A DNA stretch of 64,000 nucleotides from positions 19,334 to 83,333 of the forward strand of contig USJX01000002.1 in NCBI GenBank assembly GCA_900555035.1, in the 5' to 3' direction. This DNA is from an uncultured Prevotella sp. Lineage in GTDB: Bacteria; Bacteroidota; Bacteroidia; Bacteroidales; Bacteroidaceae. A program made the position numbers and the translations under genes. Position 1 is the stretch's first letter, and each line of letters starts with the position of its first letter. Positions 8,713 through 17,791 of this stretch are shown here, piece by piece. The notes beneath the pieces were generated by a model that did no database searches, was not told the origin of the DNA, and worked only from the letters and a program-made list of their open reading frames with translations.

Positions 8713-8979
8713 TTATTCGATAATACCAGCCTTGAGCCACTGTGCCACAAGTGCTTCTACATCCTTGGCTGCCGTATCGGCATCAACATCATATTCCTGA
8801 GTAAGCAACTCTACCAAATCGTTCTTATCGAACTCCTTACCCTGGATGTTGTTCCAAAGGTAAGCAGAACTCTCGTTCATACTGATGATGCTGCTGAAAT
8901 CAATGTTCTCAACGCCCTCTGCCACAATTACATTCTCTCCGCACACCTGGCGAAGGTTGAATCCTTTCTTTGTCTTCAT
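8713..8979 (-). CDS. PqqD-like peptide chaperone (RiPP recognition element fold)
   Basis: This 88-residue protein matches the PqqD winged-helix family in length and pattern: an N-terminal strand region with NLRQVCGENVIVAEG, ISMNESSAYLWNNIQGKEF, then helices ending in VEALVAQWLKAGIIE. PqqD-type domains bind leader peptides of ribosomally made, modified peptides or hand them to enzymes. Here it faces the HprK-like kinase/peptidase fusion and is only 11 bp from the DPP IV gene, with which it may share a transcript. No obvious precursor-peptide gene or radical-SAM partner is adjacent. Confidence 0.85.
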   Translation of the reverse strand: MKTKKGFNLRQVCGENVIVAEGVENIDFSSIISMNESSAYLWNNIQGKEFDKNDLVELLTQEYDVDADTAAKDVEALVAQWLKAGIIE

Positions 8980-8990
8980 GCGATTATTCT

Positions 8991-11183
8991 TTATTTATTC
9001 AGGTGAGTCTTGAACCAATCAGCAATCTGACGCAGCAGATGGTTACGGGTGTTTCCACCAGAGATGCCATGGTTACGATTGGTGTACCAAAGCTCCTTGA
9101 AATCCTTGTCTGCCTGTACCAATGCCTCAGAATACTCAAAGGTGTTCTGTGGATGCACATTGTCATCTGCCAAACCATGACAGAGAAGCAGAGCACCATG
9201 CTGCTTGCCGGCACGCTCGATAGGATTGTCGTTGTAACCCTTTTCGTTCTCCTTAGGAGTACGCATATAGCGCTCGGTATAAACAGAATCGTAGTAACGG
9301 TAGCAGGTAGGAGGCGCTACGGCTACACCTGCATAGAACACAGGGCGACCCTCGCTCATACTCATCAGGGTATTGAAGCCACCATAGCTCCATCCCCAGA
9401 TTCCGATGTTGTTCTTATCCACGTATGGAAGACTTCCCATATAAAGGGCTGTCTCCACCTGATCCTTAGATTCCAAGTTGCCAAGTGTAAGATAGGTGCA
9501 TTTCTCGAAATCTGCACCACGGCCACCTGTGCCACGACCATCTACGCAAGCCACGATGAATCCCTCCTGTGCCAGATAGTAATCGAAAGCTCCGCCAGAG
9601 CCCATACTACCTGTGCTCCAGGCATTGAGCACCTGCTGACTGCCAGGACCCGAATACTGGAAGAGGATGACAGGATACTTTTTGCTGGCATCGAAATCTA
9701 CAGGCTTCACCATCCAACCATCGAGCTTCACGCCCTCGGATGTAGTGAAGGAGAATGTCTCACGCTTACCCCAATAGTACTTCTTAGTCTTCGCAAGCAA
9801 CTCCTTGTTGTCTTCCAGCGTCTTGATTACCTTACCCTTGTTGTTACGAACGGTGTAAACGTATGGATGACTGTAGTCACTCCAGTTGTTCACGAAATAA
9901 CGGTAATCGCCTGAAAAATAAGCAGAGTTGGAACCCTCCTCAGAAGTGAGTCGCTCAACCTTTCCGTTCTTGTGAGCCACATATACCTGGCGGTCGTGTG
10001 CATTGAGCATGGCGGCCTGGAAATAAACATCGCCCGTCTTCTCATTCATACCATAGATGGCGGTAACATCATAGTTACCCTTCTCCACCTGGCGAATCAG
10101 CTTGCCGTTCATATCATAGAGATAGAGGTGCATATAGCCATCACGGTCGCTAGGAAGCAGAATATTCTTCTTGCCCACAATGCTATTCTCTACTACCTCT
10201 TCCTTCACAAACTTAGGAACAACTTCCTGGATGAGCTGCTTGCTCTTGCCGGTGAAAGGATTTACGGAATAGAGACGCATGTCGTCCTGATGACGATTCA
10301 TCGTATAGACGATGAGACTGTTGGCATCAGGAGATGTCTTGATGCGAGGATAATAACCATCTGCATCTACAGGCACATCAAGGGCAATGGTCTTGCCCGA
10401 CTTCATATCATAGCTCCAAAGGCTTACCTTGGAATTATCCTGTCCTGCCTTAGGATATTTATAGGAATATTCTCCCGGATAGTCGTGAAACTCCTTCCTG
10501 GTTGGGTTGGCACCCTCGAAGAGCTGGAGCGAATAAGTCTTCACATGGCTCTCGTCGAAACGAATCCAACCGATGGAAGTTCCATCTGCATTCCAGGCAA
10601 AGGCACGGTTGAAGGCAAACTCCTCTTCGTAAACCCAGTCTGGGATACCATTGATTACCTTATTGAACTTACCATCCTTGGTTACCTGCACTTCCTTCTG
10701 ACCATCGGTTACGAAGATATTGTTGTCCTTGACGAAAGCCACATGACGAGAGTCTGGCGACCAGGTTGCCACCTGCTGATTCTCGCCCTCAGAGAGTTTC
10801 TTGATGGTCTTTGAAGCGATGTCGTAGATAAAATACTCCGCCTTGAACGAACGGCGATACACCGGCTTACGCTTGGTGAAGACGAGCATCTTCTTGCCGT
10901 CAGGACTGATGACATAACCATCCACACTCTTCATGGGAGCCTTGGCAGCCTCTACATCGAAGAGCACAGCCACCTGCTTACCAGTCTTGAAAGAATAACT
11001 TACTACCTGCTTTCCATCATTGCTGATAGAAGCATAAAGGTCAGTACCCTCGATAGGGTTGATACCGGTAACGTATGAGGCAGAGAATTCGCCAGAAGTA
11101 ATAGCCTTCAAGTCGAGTTTCTCTGCCGCTTGCATTGCTGATACCATCATGATACTTGCAATTAAAACTGAAAATCTTTTCAT
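8991..11183 (-). CDS. Dipeptidyl peptidase IV (S9B family)
   Basis: The 730-residue protein has a signal peptide (1-20), an eight-bladed beta-propeller region (about 35-475) and a C-terminal alpha/beta-hydrolase domain. The S9B hallmark DWVYEEE, whose glutamates (about 186-188) hold the substrate N-terminus, is present. The catalytic triad is visible as Ser599 (GWSYGG), Asp673 (GLADDN) and His705 (NRNHG). It should release X-Pro or X-Ala dipeptides from peptide N-termini in the periplasm, a common nutrient role in Prevotella. It is 11 bp upstream of pqqD in transcription order. A 21-bp tandem duplication lies in its 5' leader. Confidence 0.95.
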   Translation of the reverse strand: MKRFSVLIASIMMVSAMQAAEKLDLKAITSGEFSASYVTGINPIEGTDLYASISNDGKQVVSYSFKTGKQVAVLFDVEAAKAPMKSVDGYVISPDGKKMLVFTKRKPVYRRSFKAEYFIYDIASKTIKKLSEGENQQVATWSPDSRHVAFVKDNNIFVTDGQKEVQVTKDGKFNKVINGIPDWVYEEEFAFNRAFAWNADGTSIGWIRFDESHVKTYSLQLFEGANPTRKEFHDYPGEYSYKYPKAGQDNSKVSLWSYDMKSGKTIALDVPVDADGYYPRIKTSPDANSLIVYTMNRHQDDMRLYSVNPFTGKSKQLIQEVVPKFVKEEVVENSIVGKKNILLPSDRDGYMHLYLYDMNGKLIRQVEKGNYDVTAIYGMNEKTGDVYFQAAMLNAHDRQVYVAHKNGKVERLTSEEGSNSAYFSGDYRYFVNNWSDYSHPYVYTVRNNKGKVIKTLEDNKELLAKTKKYYWGKRETFSFTTSEGVKLDGWMVKPVDFDASKKYPVILFQYSGPGSQQVLNAWSTGSMGSGGAFDYYLAQEGFIVACVDGRGTGGRGADFEKCTYLTLGNLESKDQVETALYMGSLPYVDKNNIGIWGWSYGGFNTLMSMSEGRPVFYAGVAVAPPTCYRYYDSVYTERYMRTPKENEKGYNDNPIERAGKQHGALLLCHGLADDNVHPQNTFEYSEALVQADKDFKELWYTNRNHGISGGNTRNHLLRQIADWFKTHLNK

Positions 11184-11221
11184 GTATTATGTTGAATACT
11201 TTATGTATTATGTTGAATACT
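11182..11221. repeat. 21-bp direct repeat in the DPP IV leader
   Basis: ATGTATTATGTTGAATACT occurs at 11182-11200 and again at 11203-11221, abutting the DPP IV start codon. Confidence 0.85.
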
Positions 11222-11240
11222 AATGATATTACTCTATCAT

Positions 11241-12059
11241 TTAATCCTTATGCAACGCCTCGATAGGAGAATAATCTTCGTCAAGGAGCAATTCTCTGAC
11301 GGTTACCTTCGGATTACGCTTCACATAAGCCTGGATGGTCTTCACATACTTGGTTTCGAACACATCCTTGCCCATCGCCTTGTTCACAGCCCACATAATC
11401 TTGCCCATGTGAAGGTCGCGATCCAGCTGGGCACGGGTATCGAAGTTCTTCATCTGATAGTTGCTGAGCAGATAGAAGGTAAGACAATCCGGCACGATAT
11501 ACTGGGGCTGCATGGTGCTACGCTGCTGCGGCGTATAGAATTTCTTGTAGAGCGGATAGTCAGAACCCATATACTTATCAAGCGAAATGCCTACGGAATG
11601 CTCACCCACCACGATACTCTGGTCGAGCGCTCCAATCTGGGCATAGAAATAAGGCTGAGGAAGTTCTGGAATCCAATCGTGCAAACGGCCGAACGCCTTC
11701 TTGAGCTGGGCATTGATGTCATCCATATTGGCATATTCAGCCTCAGCATCGGCAATCAGAGCCTGCAGGGTGGAATCCTGATAGAACATCAGGAATCGGT
11801 TGCTGATGTTGGCATCAGTGATGGTGCCAAGTTGCAACATCTTCTCTATCAGGGTACGGGTTTCGATGGGATAATCGGTGTTCATCTGCTGAAGGGCAGA
11901 GAAATCACCGGTAGTAAGATATCTACTTTGCAGGCGATCGTAACGCTGCACCGTCAGAGGTACAGCATCAGCCTCCTCGTTCGGCTTGAACTTAAATTCG
12001 CAAGCTGAACAAAGTAGTATAAGTGCTAATATGACAATATAATCAAATATCTTTTTCAC
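11241..12059 (-). CDS. GldB-like lipoprotein
   Basis: The 272-residue protein begins with a lipoprotein signal ending LLCSAC, so Cys20 would be lipidated. The body shows the GldB-family pattern: VGEHSVGISLDKYMGSDYPLYKKF, then QYIVPDCLTFYLLS and a C-terminal GKIMWAVNKAMG region. GldB is a gliding-associated lipoprotein, but many non-gliding Bacteroidales carry relatives, so motility is not implied. It lies downstream of a promoter at 12096-12089 and 57 bp before DPP IV, which may be read from the same transcript. The family call is by sequence feel, not search. Confidence 0.7.
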   Translation of the reverse strand: MKKIFDYIVILALILLCSACEFKFKPNEEADAVPLTVQRYDRLQSRYLTTGDFSALQQMNTDYPIETRTLIEKMLQLGTITDANISNRFLMFYQDSTLQALIADAEAEYANMDDINAQLKKAFGRLHDWIPELPQPYFYAQIGALDQSIVVGEHSVGISLDKYMGSDYPLYKKFYTPQQRSTMQPQYIVPDCLTFYLLSNYQMKNFDTRAQLDRDLHMGKIMWAVNKAMGKDVFETKYVKTIQAYVKRNPKVTVRELLLDEDYSPIEALHKD

Positions 12060-12088
12060 GATAATTCACATTCTTCTAGTTACGACTG

Positions 12089-12096
12089 CAAAAATA
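12089..12096 (-). promoter_or_regulatory. -7 promoter box of the GldB-like gene
   Basis: TATTTTTG on the minus strand at 12096-12089 fits TAnnTTTG, about 30 bp upstream of the start codon at 12059. Confidence 0.55.
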
Positions 12097-12183
12097 CTAA
12101 AAATTATTTAAATTACCAAGTATTTTTGCTAAAAAATCAGGTTCATTCGTGAAAAAAGATTGGTTTTCACCTAAATTCATTAA

Positions 12184-12240
12184 CAAAAAAGCCAATAATG
12201 AGCAAAGAAGACTTACTTTCTGCTCATTATTGGCTATTTG
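12184..12240 (-). terminator. Terminator of the DUF4861 gene
   Basis: GCCAATAATGAGCA (12191-12204) is the perfect complement of TGCTCATTATTGGC (12221-12234); on the minus strand the stem is followed by a T6 run. Confidence 0.85.
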
Positions 12241-12277
12241 CGCAATATTTTAATGATCGGATGATGCAACAAGTCTA

Positions 12278-13525
12278 TTATCGGATGATGCATGAAACAG
12301 CCACCTTGATAGGCTCTTCTATCTGCTTCTTCCAATCCTTCAACCATTGATACCACTCCTTCTCACCCTTGAAGCCATAGGTTTCATTGGCGCTGGTATA
12401 AGCAAGCTTATAGCTCAGTTTATTGCCGGTAGGTTTCACCACCTGAGTATAGCAATCCTTGTTGGCTGGTTCCTGGCTAACCAGGGCCGGCTGTGGCACG
12501 TAGATTCCCAAGCCCACTGTCTCCAACTTGTGCTTGCCATCATCCTTGCCCGTTGGCCAGTCGCTGCCATAGCAGCCACGCAAGCCCTTACCATCAGCAA
12601 ACTCGCTGGAGCCCTTCACGTTGATGAGACCGGTGGCAAACTGATAATCAGAGACATCCTTATTGAAGAACACATCTACATCAAAATCACGATGACCGGC
12701 ATAGATGGTATAACGGATTGTGGCATTGACAGGCTTCAAACCCGGGGCTGGCACCCAACCATTATCCACCACTTCAACGATGGCACGGAGCGGACCTTCG
12801 GAAATGACTCTCTGCTCCTGATACCTCACATCATTAAAGTGCAACTGGTTCTTTCCATCCCATCCACGCAGGGCACCTAATCCATAGGTATTTCCTACCC
12901 AAAGGCAGTCATCACCCGAACCGGCCTGAATCTGTTCGTCGGTTGGATAGAACTGGGTATCATAGACAACCAGACCTTTGTTGATTTTGCCATAGAGGTC
13001 GATGGTCTGGCGATGGTCGAAATAAACACGCATGGCAACCAGCTCACTCTCGAAGCAGACGCCATGAGAATGCACATAGTGATAGACATCCTTAGTTTTC
13101 TTGTCGAAGGAGATGCTGCGCAGATAGATGTCCTGCTTGTTCTTCGCCAACTTTTTGTTCTTGCTAGGCAAGCAAAGTTCAGCAAAGGTACGGGCCGGAT
13201 ACTGTGCCTGCTCACCCTCCTGATAGAGTTGCACCTGATAGGTCTTAGTCTCCTTCTTGCCAAGGTCAACCAGGAAGCAGAGTTCATCGTTGGTGCAATC
13301 GCGATTGGTATCGTCGAGCTGCGAAGGAATCTCCTTGCCATCCACGGTAACCACGGCACGCTGAATAGAGCCAATGGATCCTAACTTACTGAGGTCGATA
13401 ACCACCGGAGCATCGGTCTTAGCCGATTTGGAAGGGTTGGATACCGACACTTCGAAATTTGCCTGAGCCTGGGCCGATAAAGCCATCAGCGATACCAGTG
13501 CCATCATCATTTGTTTCTTCATCAT
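12278..13525 (-). CDS. DUF4861 family secreted protein
   Basis: The 415-residue protein has a signal peptide (about 1-21, ending AQAQA) and the pattern of DUF4861, a periplasmic beta-sandwich family usually found near uronate/pectin-processing genes in Bacteroidota (HSHGVCFESELVAMRVYFD, GWDGKNQ, YTIYAGHRDFDVDVFF). No catalytic residues are established for the family. Here it stands without carbohydrate-active partners, between a GldB-like gene and a glycosyltransferase, with its own terminator. Binding or hydrolysis of a sugar is only a guess. Confidence 0.75.
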   Translation of the reverse strand: MMKKQMMMALVSLMALSAQAQANFEVSVSNPSKSAKTDAPVVIDLSKLGSIGSIQRAVVTVDGKEIPSQLDDTNRDCTNDELCFLVDLGKKETKTYQVQLYQEGEQAQYPARTFAELCLPSKNKKLAKNKQDIYLRSISFDKKTKDVYHYVHSHGVCFESELVAMRVYFDHRQTIDLYGKINKGLVVYDTQFYPTDEQIQAGSGDDCLWVGNTYGLGALRGWDGKNQLHFNDVRYQEQRVISEGPLRAIVEVVDNGWVPAPGLKPVNATIRYTIYAGHRDFDVDVFFNKDVSDYQFATGLINVKGSSEFADGKGLRGCYGSDWPTGKDDGKHKLETVGLGIYVPQPALVSQEPANKDCYTQVVKPTGNKLSYKLAYTSANETYGFKGEKEWYQWLKDWKKQIEEPIKVAVSCIIR

Positions 13526-13585
13526 AGATTCTTATTTTAAGTTTGTTATAATCGAAATTCTAAGTTTTACCAAAAGCTCCATTAC

Positions 13586-14602
13586 CTACAGTTTCGAGAA
13601 GATTTTCTTACCCTTAACGTAGTATTGCCAAAGGATGGAACAGTTGAAAATCTGAGGGATTTCTCCCTCTACTCTATTCGTCTGAATCTTCTTGCGATCT
13701 TCATCAAAATCGTGCTTCCATGCCTTAAAAGCCTTGCGAGCCTTGAAGATAGCCTTGAAGTCGCCCAAGTTACGTTTCAGGATGAGCATCTCGAAAGCAG
13801 CCAGGTAATCCAAAAACCATCTTACCCTCATCACACGATTCAAATCACTATCACTCAAATTCTTATAGAGCATCGTCAGATTGTTTCTGAAGTTCAGATA
13901 GGTCTTCATCGGATTGCATTTCGGCAAGGTTCCACCACCCACATGATACACTTCACTCTCGGGAATGCAATAGATTTTCCTGCCCATCAGGCGCAATCGC
14001 CAGCACAGGTCTATCTCTTCATTGTGAGCAAAGAAGCGACCATCCAAGCCGCCTGCCTCCCAATAATCCTTAGAACGGATCATCATGCAGGCACCTGTAG
14101 CCCAAAGCACTTCCTGCTGATAATCATACTGCCCATTATCACGCTCCACCGTATCAAAGATTCTGCCACGGCAGAACGGATAGCCATACTTATCGAGGAA
14201 TCCGCCACAAGCCCCGGCATATTCGAAACTATCCTTGTCATATTCCGCAAGGAGCTTAGGCTGGCAAGCTGCCACCTGCGAATGGGAATCCATAAACTCA
14301 ATGAGCGGAGTGAGCCAATGATGCGAAACCTCCACATCACTATTCAATAGCACATAATACTCTGCTTCTATCTCCTTCAAGGCCCGGTTATATCCCTCGG
14401 CAAAACCGAAGTTCTGCTCCAGAACAATGGTCTTGACATGAGGAAACTGGGTTTCCAAAAGGAGCATGGATTGGTCTGACGAACTGTTGTCCGCCACCCA
14501 AATCTCGGCATCCTGCCGTGAATACTCCACGACATTAGGCAGATACTTGGCAAGCATCTGCTGCCCGTTCCAGTTTAATATTACGATTGCAACTTTTGCC
14601 AT
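13586..14602 (-). CDS. Family 2 glycosyltransferase
   Basis: The 338-residue protein has a GT-A fold N-terminus: VAIVILNWNGQ at 4-14, ADNSSSDQS around 37-45, and the metal-binding region LLNSDVEVS near 92-100. HNEEIDLCWRLRLMGRKI (about 200) is the typical acceptor-side ED motif of rhamnosyl-type GT2 enzymes. A basic C-terminal segment could associate with the membrane. It probably acts on lipopolysaccharide, capsule or glycoprotein sugars in the cytoplasm. It lies 20 bp upstream of nothing related: the radical-SAM gene 14623-15507 precedes it in transcription order, suggesting a co-transcript of convenience. Confidence 0.9.
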   Translation of the reverse strand: MAKVAIVILNWNGQQMLAKYLPNVVEYSRQDAEIWVADNSSSDQSMLLLETQFPHVKTIVLEQNFGFAEGYNRALKEIEAEYYVLLNSDVEVSHHWLTPLIEFMDSHSQVAACQPKLLAEYDKDSFEYAGACGGFLDKYGYPFCRGRIFDTVERDNGQYDYQQEVLWATGACMMIRSKDYWEAGGLDGRFFAHNEEIDLCWRLRLMGRKIYCIPESEVYHVGGGTLPKCNPMKTYLNFRNNLTMLYKNLSDSDLNRVMRVRWFLDYLAAFEMLILKRNLGDFKAIFKARKAFKAWKHDFDEDRKKIQTNRVEGEIPQIFNCSILWQYYVKGKKIFSKL

Positions 14603-14622
14603 ATTTTTAGAGAAGAGTTATT

Positions 14623-15507
14623 TTACTGTAAACTCTTTAATTTATTATTCAAGAGATTGGTGAACTCGTAGTTCTTGAGCCCCCATTTAGGTGCGATAAG
14701 CAAATCTTTAGGCGACTGACTGACGAATCGTTCCAGCACCAGGTCTTTGCGAAGCAGCCGGATATACTTCACTATGACATCAATGTATTCATCTACCGAA
14801 TAGACATGGAAGGGATGCTCGGCATATTCCTGCGCCAACCGGGTTCCCTTGATAATCTGCATCTGATGAATCTTCAGAATGTCGATAGGAAGGGATGAGA
14901 TGATGGGAGCCTGCCTCAGGCTCTCTTCTGCATCCTCGCCAGGCAAACCTATAATGATATGAGCTCCCGTCAGGATTCCCCTGGCATGGGTTCGCTCCAC
15001 TGCATCACGGCAGCAGGCAAAGTCGTGACCTCGATTGATCCTCTTCAGAGTCTCATCGTTGGCACTTTCTATACCATACTCCACAAGAACGAAGGTGCGC
15101 CGGTTCAACTCCTCCAGATAATCCAGCAGTTCATCGCTCATGCAGTCGGGACGGGTTCCGATTACAATACCCACCACATCCTCCACCAGCAAAGCCTCCT
15201 CATACATCTGCCTGAGGAGTTCCACCTTGGCGTAGGTATTGGTGTAAGCCTGGAAATAAGCCAGATACTTCATATCCGGATATTTTCTGCAGAAGAAAGC
15301 CTTACCCTCCTCCAATTGCTCCGTAATCGACTTCTTCCTGTCGCAATAGCTAGGGTTGAACGTCCGATTGTCGCAATAAGTACAACCACCGCTCGATATT
15401 CTCCCATCCCTATTCGGACAAGAGAACCCTGCGTCTATCGAAATCTTCTGAACACGGAAATCAGGAAACTGCTTCCTGATCCATGTTCCAAAATCGTTGT
15501 AATACAT
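14623..15507 (-). CDS. Radical SAM protein of the TIGR01212/YhcC family
   Basis: The 294-residue protein carries the family's cluster motif CPNRDGRISSGGCTYC (Cys29, then CxxC), binding a [4Fe-4S] cluster with S-adenosylmethionine. Other family features are EYGIESANDETLKRINRGHD and THARGILTGAHIIIGLPGE. Members are widespread and of unsettled function. The gene is followed after 20 bp by a glycosyltransferase and preceded by mtaB, so the three leftward genes may form one transcript. The short upstream gap holds a heptamer repeat (CTTTGAA). Confidence 0.9.
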   Translation of the reverse strand: MYYNDFGTWIRKQFPDFRVQKISIDAGFSCPNRDGRISSGGCTYCDNRTFNPSYCDRKKSITEQLEEGKAFFCRKYPDMKYLAYFQAYTNTYAKVELLRQMYEEALLVEDVVGIVIGTRPDCMSDELLDYLEELNRRTFVLVEYGIESANDETLKRINRGHDFACCRDAVERTHARGILTGAHIIIGLPGEDAEESLRQAPIISSLPIDILKIHQMQIIKGTRLAQEYAEHPFHVYSVDEYIDVIVKYIRLLRKDLVLERFVSQSPKDLLIAPKWGLKNYEFTNLLNNKLKSLQ

Positions 15508-15536
15508 TGAACTTTGAGCTTTGAACTTTGAACTTT
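15508..15536. repeat. Heptamer CTTTGAA repeat
   Basis: CTTTGAG, CTTTGAA and CTTTGAA follow each other in this gap. The same motif in inverse orientation (TTCAAAG) recurs at 23878-23908, so this is an interspersed simple repeat of the genome. Confidence 0.7.
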
Positions 15537-15553
15537 ATGATTAGCCTTGAATA

Positions 15554-16972
15554 TTAGCTTTTAACTTGATAATCAGCCTTTGAGCTATAAACTATCTCCC
15601 CCTTCAACGCCGTCTTGTCGTGATTGAAATCTCCCAGGCGAACCTTGATGAGCTGGTTGTCGTATTCCTCCTTGGCGAGGGCTGGTGAAAGTTCTACACG
15701 AATATAGTTCTTGGTAAAGCCATGCATCGCCTTGCCTCTTGGTGCCTTTTCGAAGAGTACCTCAGCCTCTGTACCGATATACTGGGCATAGAACTCCTGA
15801 GTCTTCTGGTCGCTCAACTCCAAAAGGCGCTTAGAGCGCAACTTCTTTTCCTTCTCCTCTACCACGTATGGAATCTTCAAGGCAGCAGTTCCTGGACGCT
15901 CGGAATATGGGAACACATGGAGCTGCGTAACAGGCAGACTCTTCAGAAACTCATAGCATTCCTCAAAGCACTCTGGGGTCTCGCCACGACAACCCACCAT
16001 CACATCTACACCGATAAAGGCATCAGGCATTTTTTCCTTGATGAGGTTCACCTTGTGGGCGAAGAGCGCCTTGTCGTAACGGCGGTGCATCAGCTTGAGC
16101 ACCTCGTCGCTTCCACTCTGCAATGGGATGTGGAAGTGAGGCATGAAGGCACGGCTCTCTGCACAATAGGCAATGAGATCATCGTCGCAAAGGTCTGGCT
16201 CCAAACTGGAGATACGATAACGCTTGATGCCTTCCACCTGATCCATCGCCTTCACGAGGTCGAGGAATCGTTCGTGGGTGGTCTGACCGAAGTCACCGAT
16301 GTTCACACCGGTAATCACGATTTCCTTACCACCCTCGGCTGCCGCCTGCTCACATTGAGCCACGAGCGACTCGATGCTTGGGTTACGGGAGTTGCCACGG
16401 GCGAAAGGAATGGTGCAATAGGTGCAATAGTAGTTGCAGCCATCCTGTACCTTCAGGAAATAGCGGGTGCGGTTACCACGGGAGCATGAAGGCTGGAAAG
16501 TCTTGATCTCCTTGGTCTTCACGCTGTGATGCTGATGAAGTGCAGAATCTGTCTGCTCCAGATTCTCTCCGTTGGCAGACAGTCCGTTCTCTGCAGCAAA
16601 CTTCTTAGCCCACGCATCGCTGAGATATTGAATCAAATGTGCCTTCTCATTGGCTCCAAGCACCAGGTCAACGCCTTCAATCTTGCTCACATTCTCCGAT
16701 TCCAACTGTGCATAACAGCCAGTAACGATAACGAAGGCACCAGGGTTCTGGCGCACCATGCGATGGATGGCCTGACGGCACTTATGGTCGGCAACTTCAG
16801 TCACCGAACAGGTATTGATGAGACAAATGTCTGCTTTCTCCCCCTTCTGTGCAGTAATGACGCCCATGTCTTCGAGCATCTTGCCGAAAGTGGAAGTTTC
16901 CGAGAAGTTGAGTTTGCAGCCCAAAGTATAATAGGCTGCCTTTTTGCCTTGGAAGGCACTTGAATCTATCAT
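15554..16972 (-). CDS. mtaB: tRNA t6A37 methylthiotransferase
   Basis: The 472-residue protein is a methylthiotransferase with three parts: an N-terminal UPF0004 domain whose cysteines bind an auxiliary cluster (YTLGCKLN, NTCSVTEVAD, VTGCYAQ), the radical-SAM core with KVQDGCNYYCTYCTIP (CxxxCxxC) and a C-terminal TRAM domain. The CKLN and TCSVT variants point to MtaB, which converts t6A37 to ms2t6A37 in ANN-decoding tRNAs, rather than to MiaB or RimO. An insertion at about 155-175 (NGENLEQTDSALHQ) is unusual but lies between domains. It heads a leftward run of genes. Confidence 0.92.
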   Translation of the reverse strand: MIDSSAFQGKKAAYYTLGCKLNFSETSTFGKMLEDMGVITAQKGEKADICLINTCSVTEVADHKCRQAIHRMVRQNPGAFVIVTGCYAQLESENVSKIEGVDLVLGANEKAHLIQYLSDAWAKKFAAENGLSANGENLEQTDSALHQHHSVKTKEIKTFQPSCSRGNRTRYFLKVQDGCNYYCTYCTIPFARGNSRNPSIESLVAQCEQAAAEGGKEIVITGVNIGDFGQTTHERFLDLVKAMDQVEGIKRYRISSLEPDLCDDDLIAYCAESRAFMPHFHIPLQSGSDEVLKLMHRRYDKALFAHKVNLIKEKMPDAFIGVDVMVGCRGETPECFEECYEFLKSLPVTQLHVFPYSERPGTAALKIPYVVEEKEKKLRSKRLLELSDQKTQEFYAQYIGTEAEVLFEKAPRGKAMHGFTKNYIRVELSPALAKEEYDNQLIKVRLGDFNHDKTALKGEIVYSSKADYQVKS

Positions 16973-17089
16973 ATATTTATCTTTTTCTTTGTTTTTTAAA
17001 GCTTTTGCCCTTTACCTTTCCCTTCGGCCGGTGACCGTTGGTTCAGGGCACATTGTTGATTGCTTTTATACCCCAGGGGCTATAAAACG

Positions 17090-17120
17090 AAAAAGCCGCT
17101 AGACCGAAGTCCAGCGGTTG
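17090..17120 (-). terminator. Terminator of the small lipoprotein gene
   Basis: On the minus strand CCGCTGGAC-TTCG-GTCTAGCGG (one G-U pair, stable TTCG tetraloop) is followed by CTTTTT. Confidence 0.85.
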
Positions 17121-17155
17121 TTTCTCTCATTTTTTCGTTCGCAAGTAATTCTAAA

Positions 17156-17329
17156 TTACTTAGCAGAATCAGCAGCAGCTGTATCAGCAGCAGCAGTGTC
17201 AGCAGCAGTTGTATCAACCTGAGCTGTGTCAGAATCAGCAGAAGCTGTATTCTGAGCTGTTTTGTTACCATTGCATGATGCGAAAGAGATAGCTGCGATA
17301 GCTACGAACATAAAAACTAATTTCTTCAT
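17156..17329 (-). CDS. Small Ala/Asp/Thr-rich lipoprotein
   Basis: A 57-residue frame starts at the ATG at 17329. It begins with a lipoprotein signal (MKKLVFMFVAIAAISFASC), placing the lipidated Cys at residue 19, and continues as a low-complexity tail of ADT/AADTAAAD repeats ending in K. A strong terminator lies just after its stop. Tiny lipoproteins with Ala/Asp-rich tails are common in Bacteroidota and unassigned. The tail's GCTGCTGA-type repeats make longer open frames in other registers, which I regard as chance. Confidence 0.85.
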   Translation of the reverse strand: MKKLVFMFVAIAAISFASCNGNKTAQNTASADSDTAQVDTTAADTAAADTAAADSAK

Positions 17330-17669
17330 TTTCTTTGCTTTTTAAATCTGTAAAACAATCATTCGTTTATTAAAACTGATGCAAAGGTAAGCATTTTTTT
17401 GATACGGCGTACTTTTTTTTGTGTTTTTTTTTAGGGGCATTTTGTAACAAAATTACAAACTATTGATAATCAGCTAATTGCAAAGTGCTAACGAAAGTTA
17501 AAGTTTTTGGTGTGCTCGAAAACAGCCCAAAATTAACACTTTTCGGTGTTTTTTAGCGCAACAAAGGTGTGCGCCAACACCCCTACCAAAGTGAGAGTAG
17601 ATACATATAATAAGGTACGCGCGAGGAAAAGAGCAGAAACTTTTCTTCAAAGAGAGCAACTTTTTCATC

Positions 17670-17711
17670 GAAGAAAGATGATTTTTCCAAGAAGAGAGAT
17701 GATTTTTCCAA
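17670..17711. repeat. 21-bp tandem duplication upstream of the MFS gene
   Basis: Units 17670-17690 and 17691-17711 (GAAGAAAGATGATTTTTCCAA type) differ at one base. The rest of 17330-17669 is A/T-rich with a weak AACAC/GTGTT hairpin near 17535-17550 and nothing else I can name. Confidence 0.8.
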
Positions 17712-17729
17712 GAAATCGAACCCAAAAAC

Positions 17730-17760
17730 TTTGCTAGCCGAGAACTTTTTAGTAACTTTG
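17730..17760 (+). promoter_or_regulatory. Promoter of the MFS exporter
   Basis: TTTG (17730-17733), a 19-bp spacer and TAACTTTG (17753-17760) give a full-consensus Bacteroidota promoter, about 30 bp before the ATG at 17792. Confidence 0.8.
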
Positions 17761-17791
17761 CCCTCAGAAACAAAATAGTAAACAAACAAAA

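Noticed and set aside
8970..10814. Two long plus-strand frames of 314 and 280 residues
   Set aside because: They are antisense to the DPP IV gene, whose catalytic motifs are intact; the products have no recognisable pattern.
17080..17271. 63-residue Leu-rich membrane peptide
   Set aside because: It is an alternate-register reading of the Ala/Asp repeat of the small lipoprotein gene and runs through its terminator.
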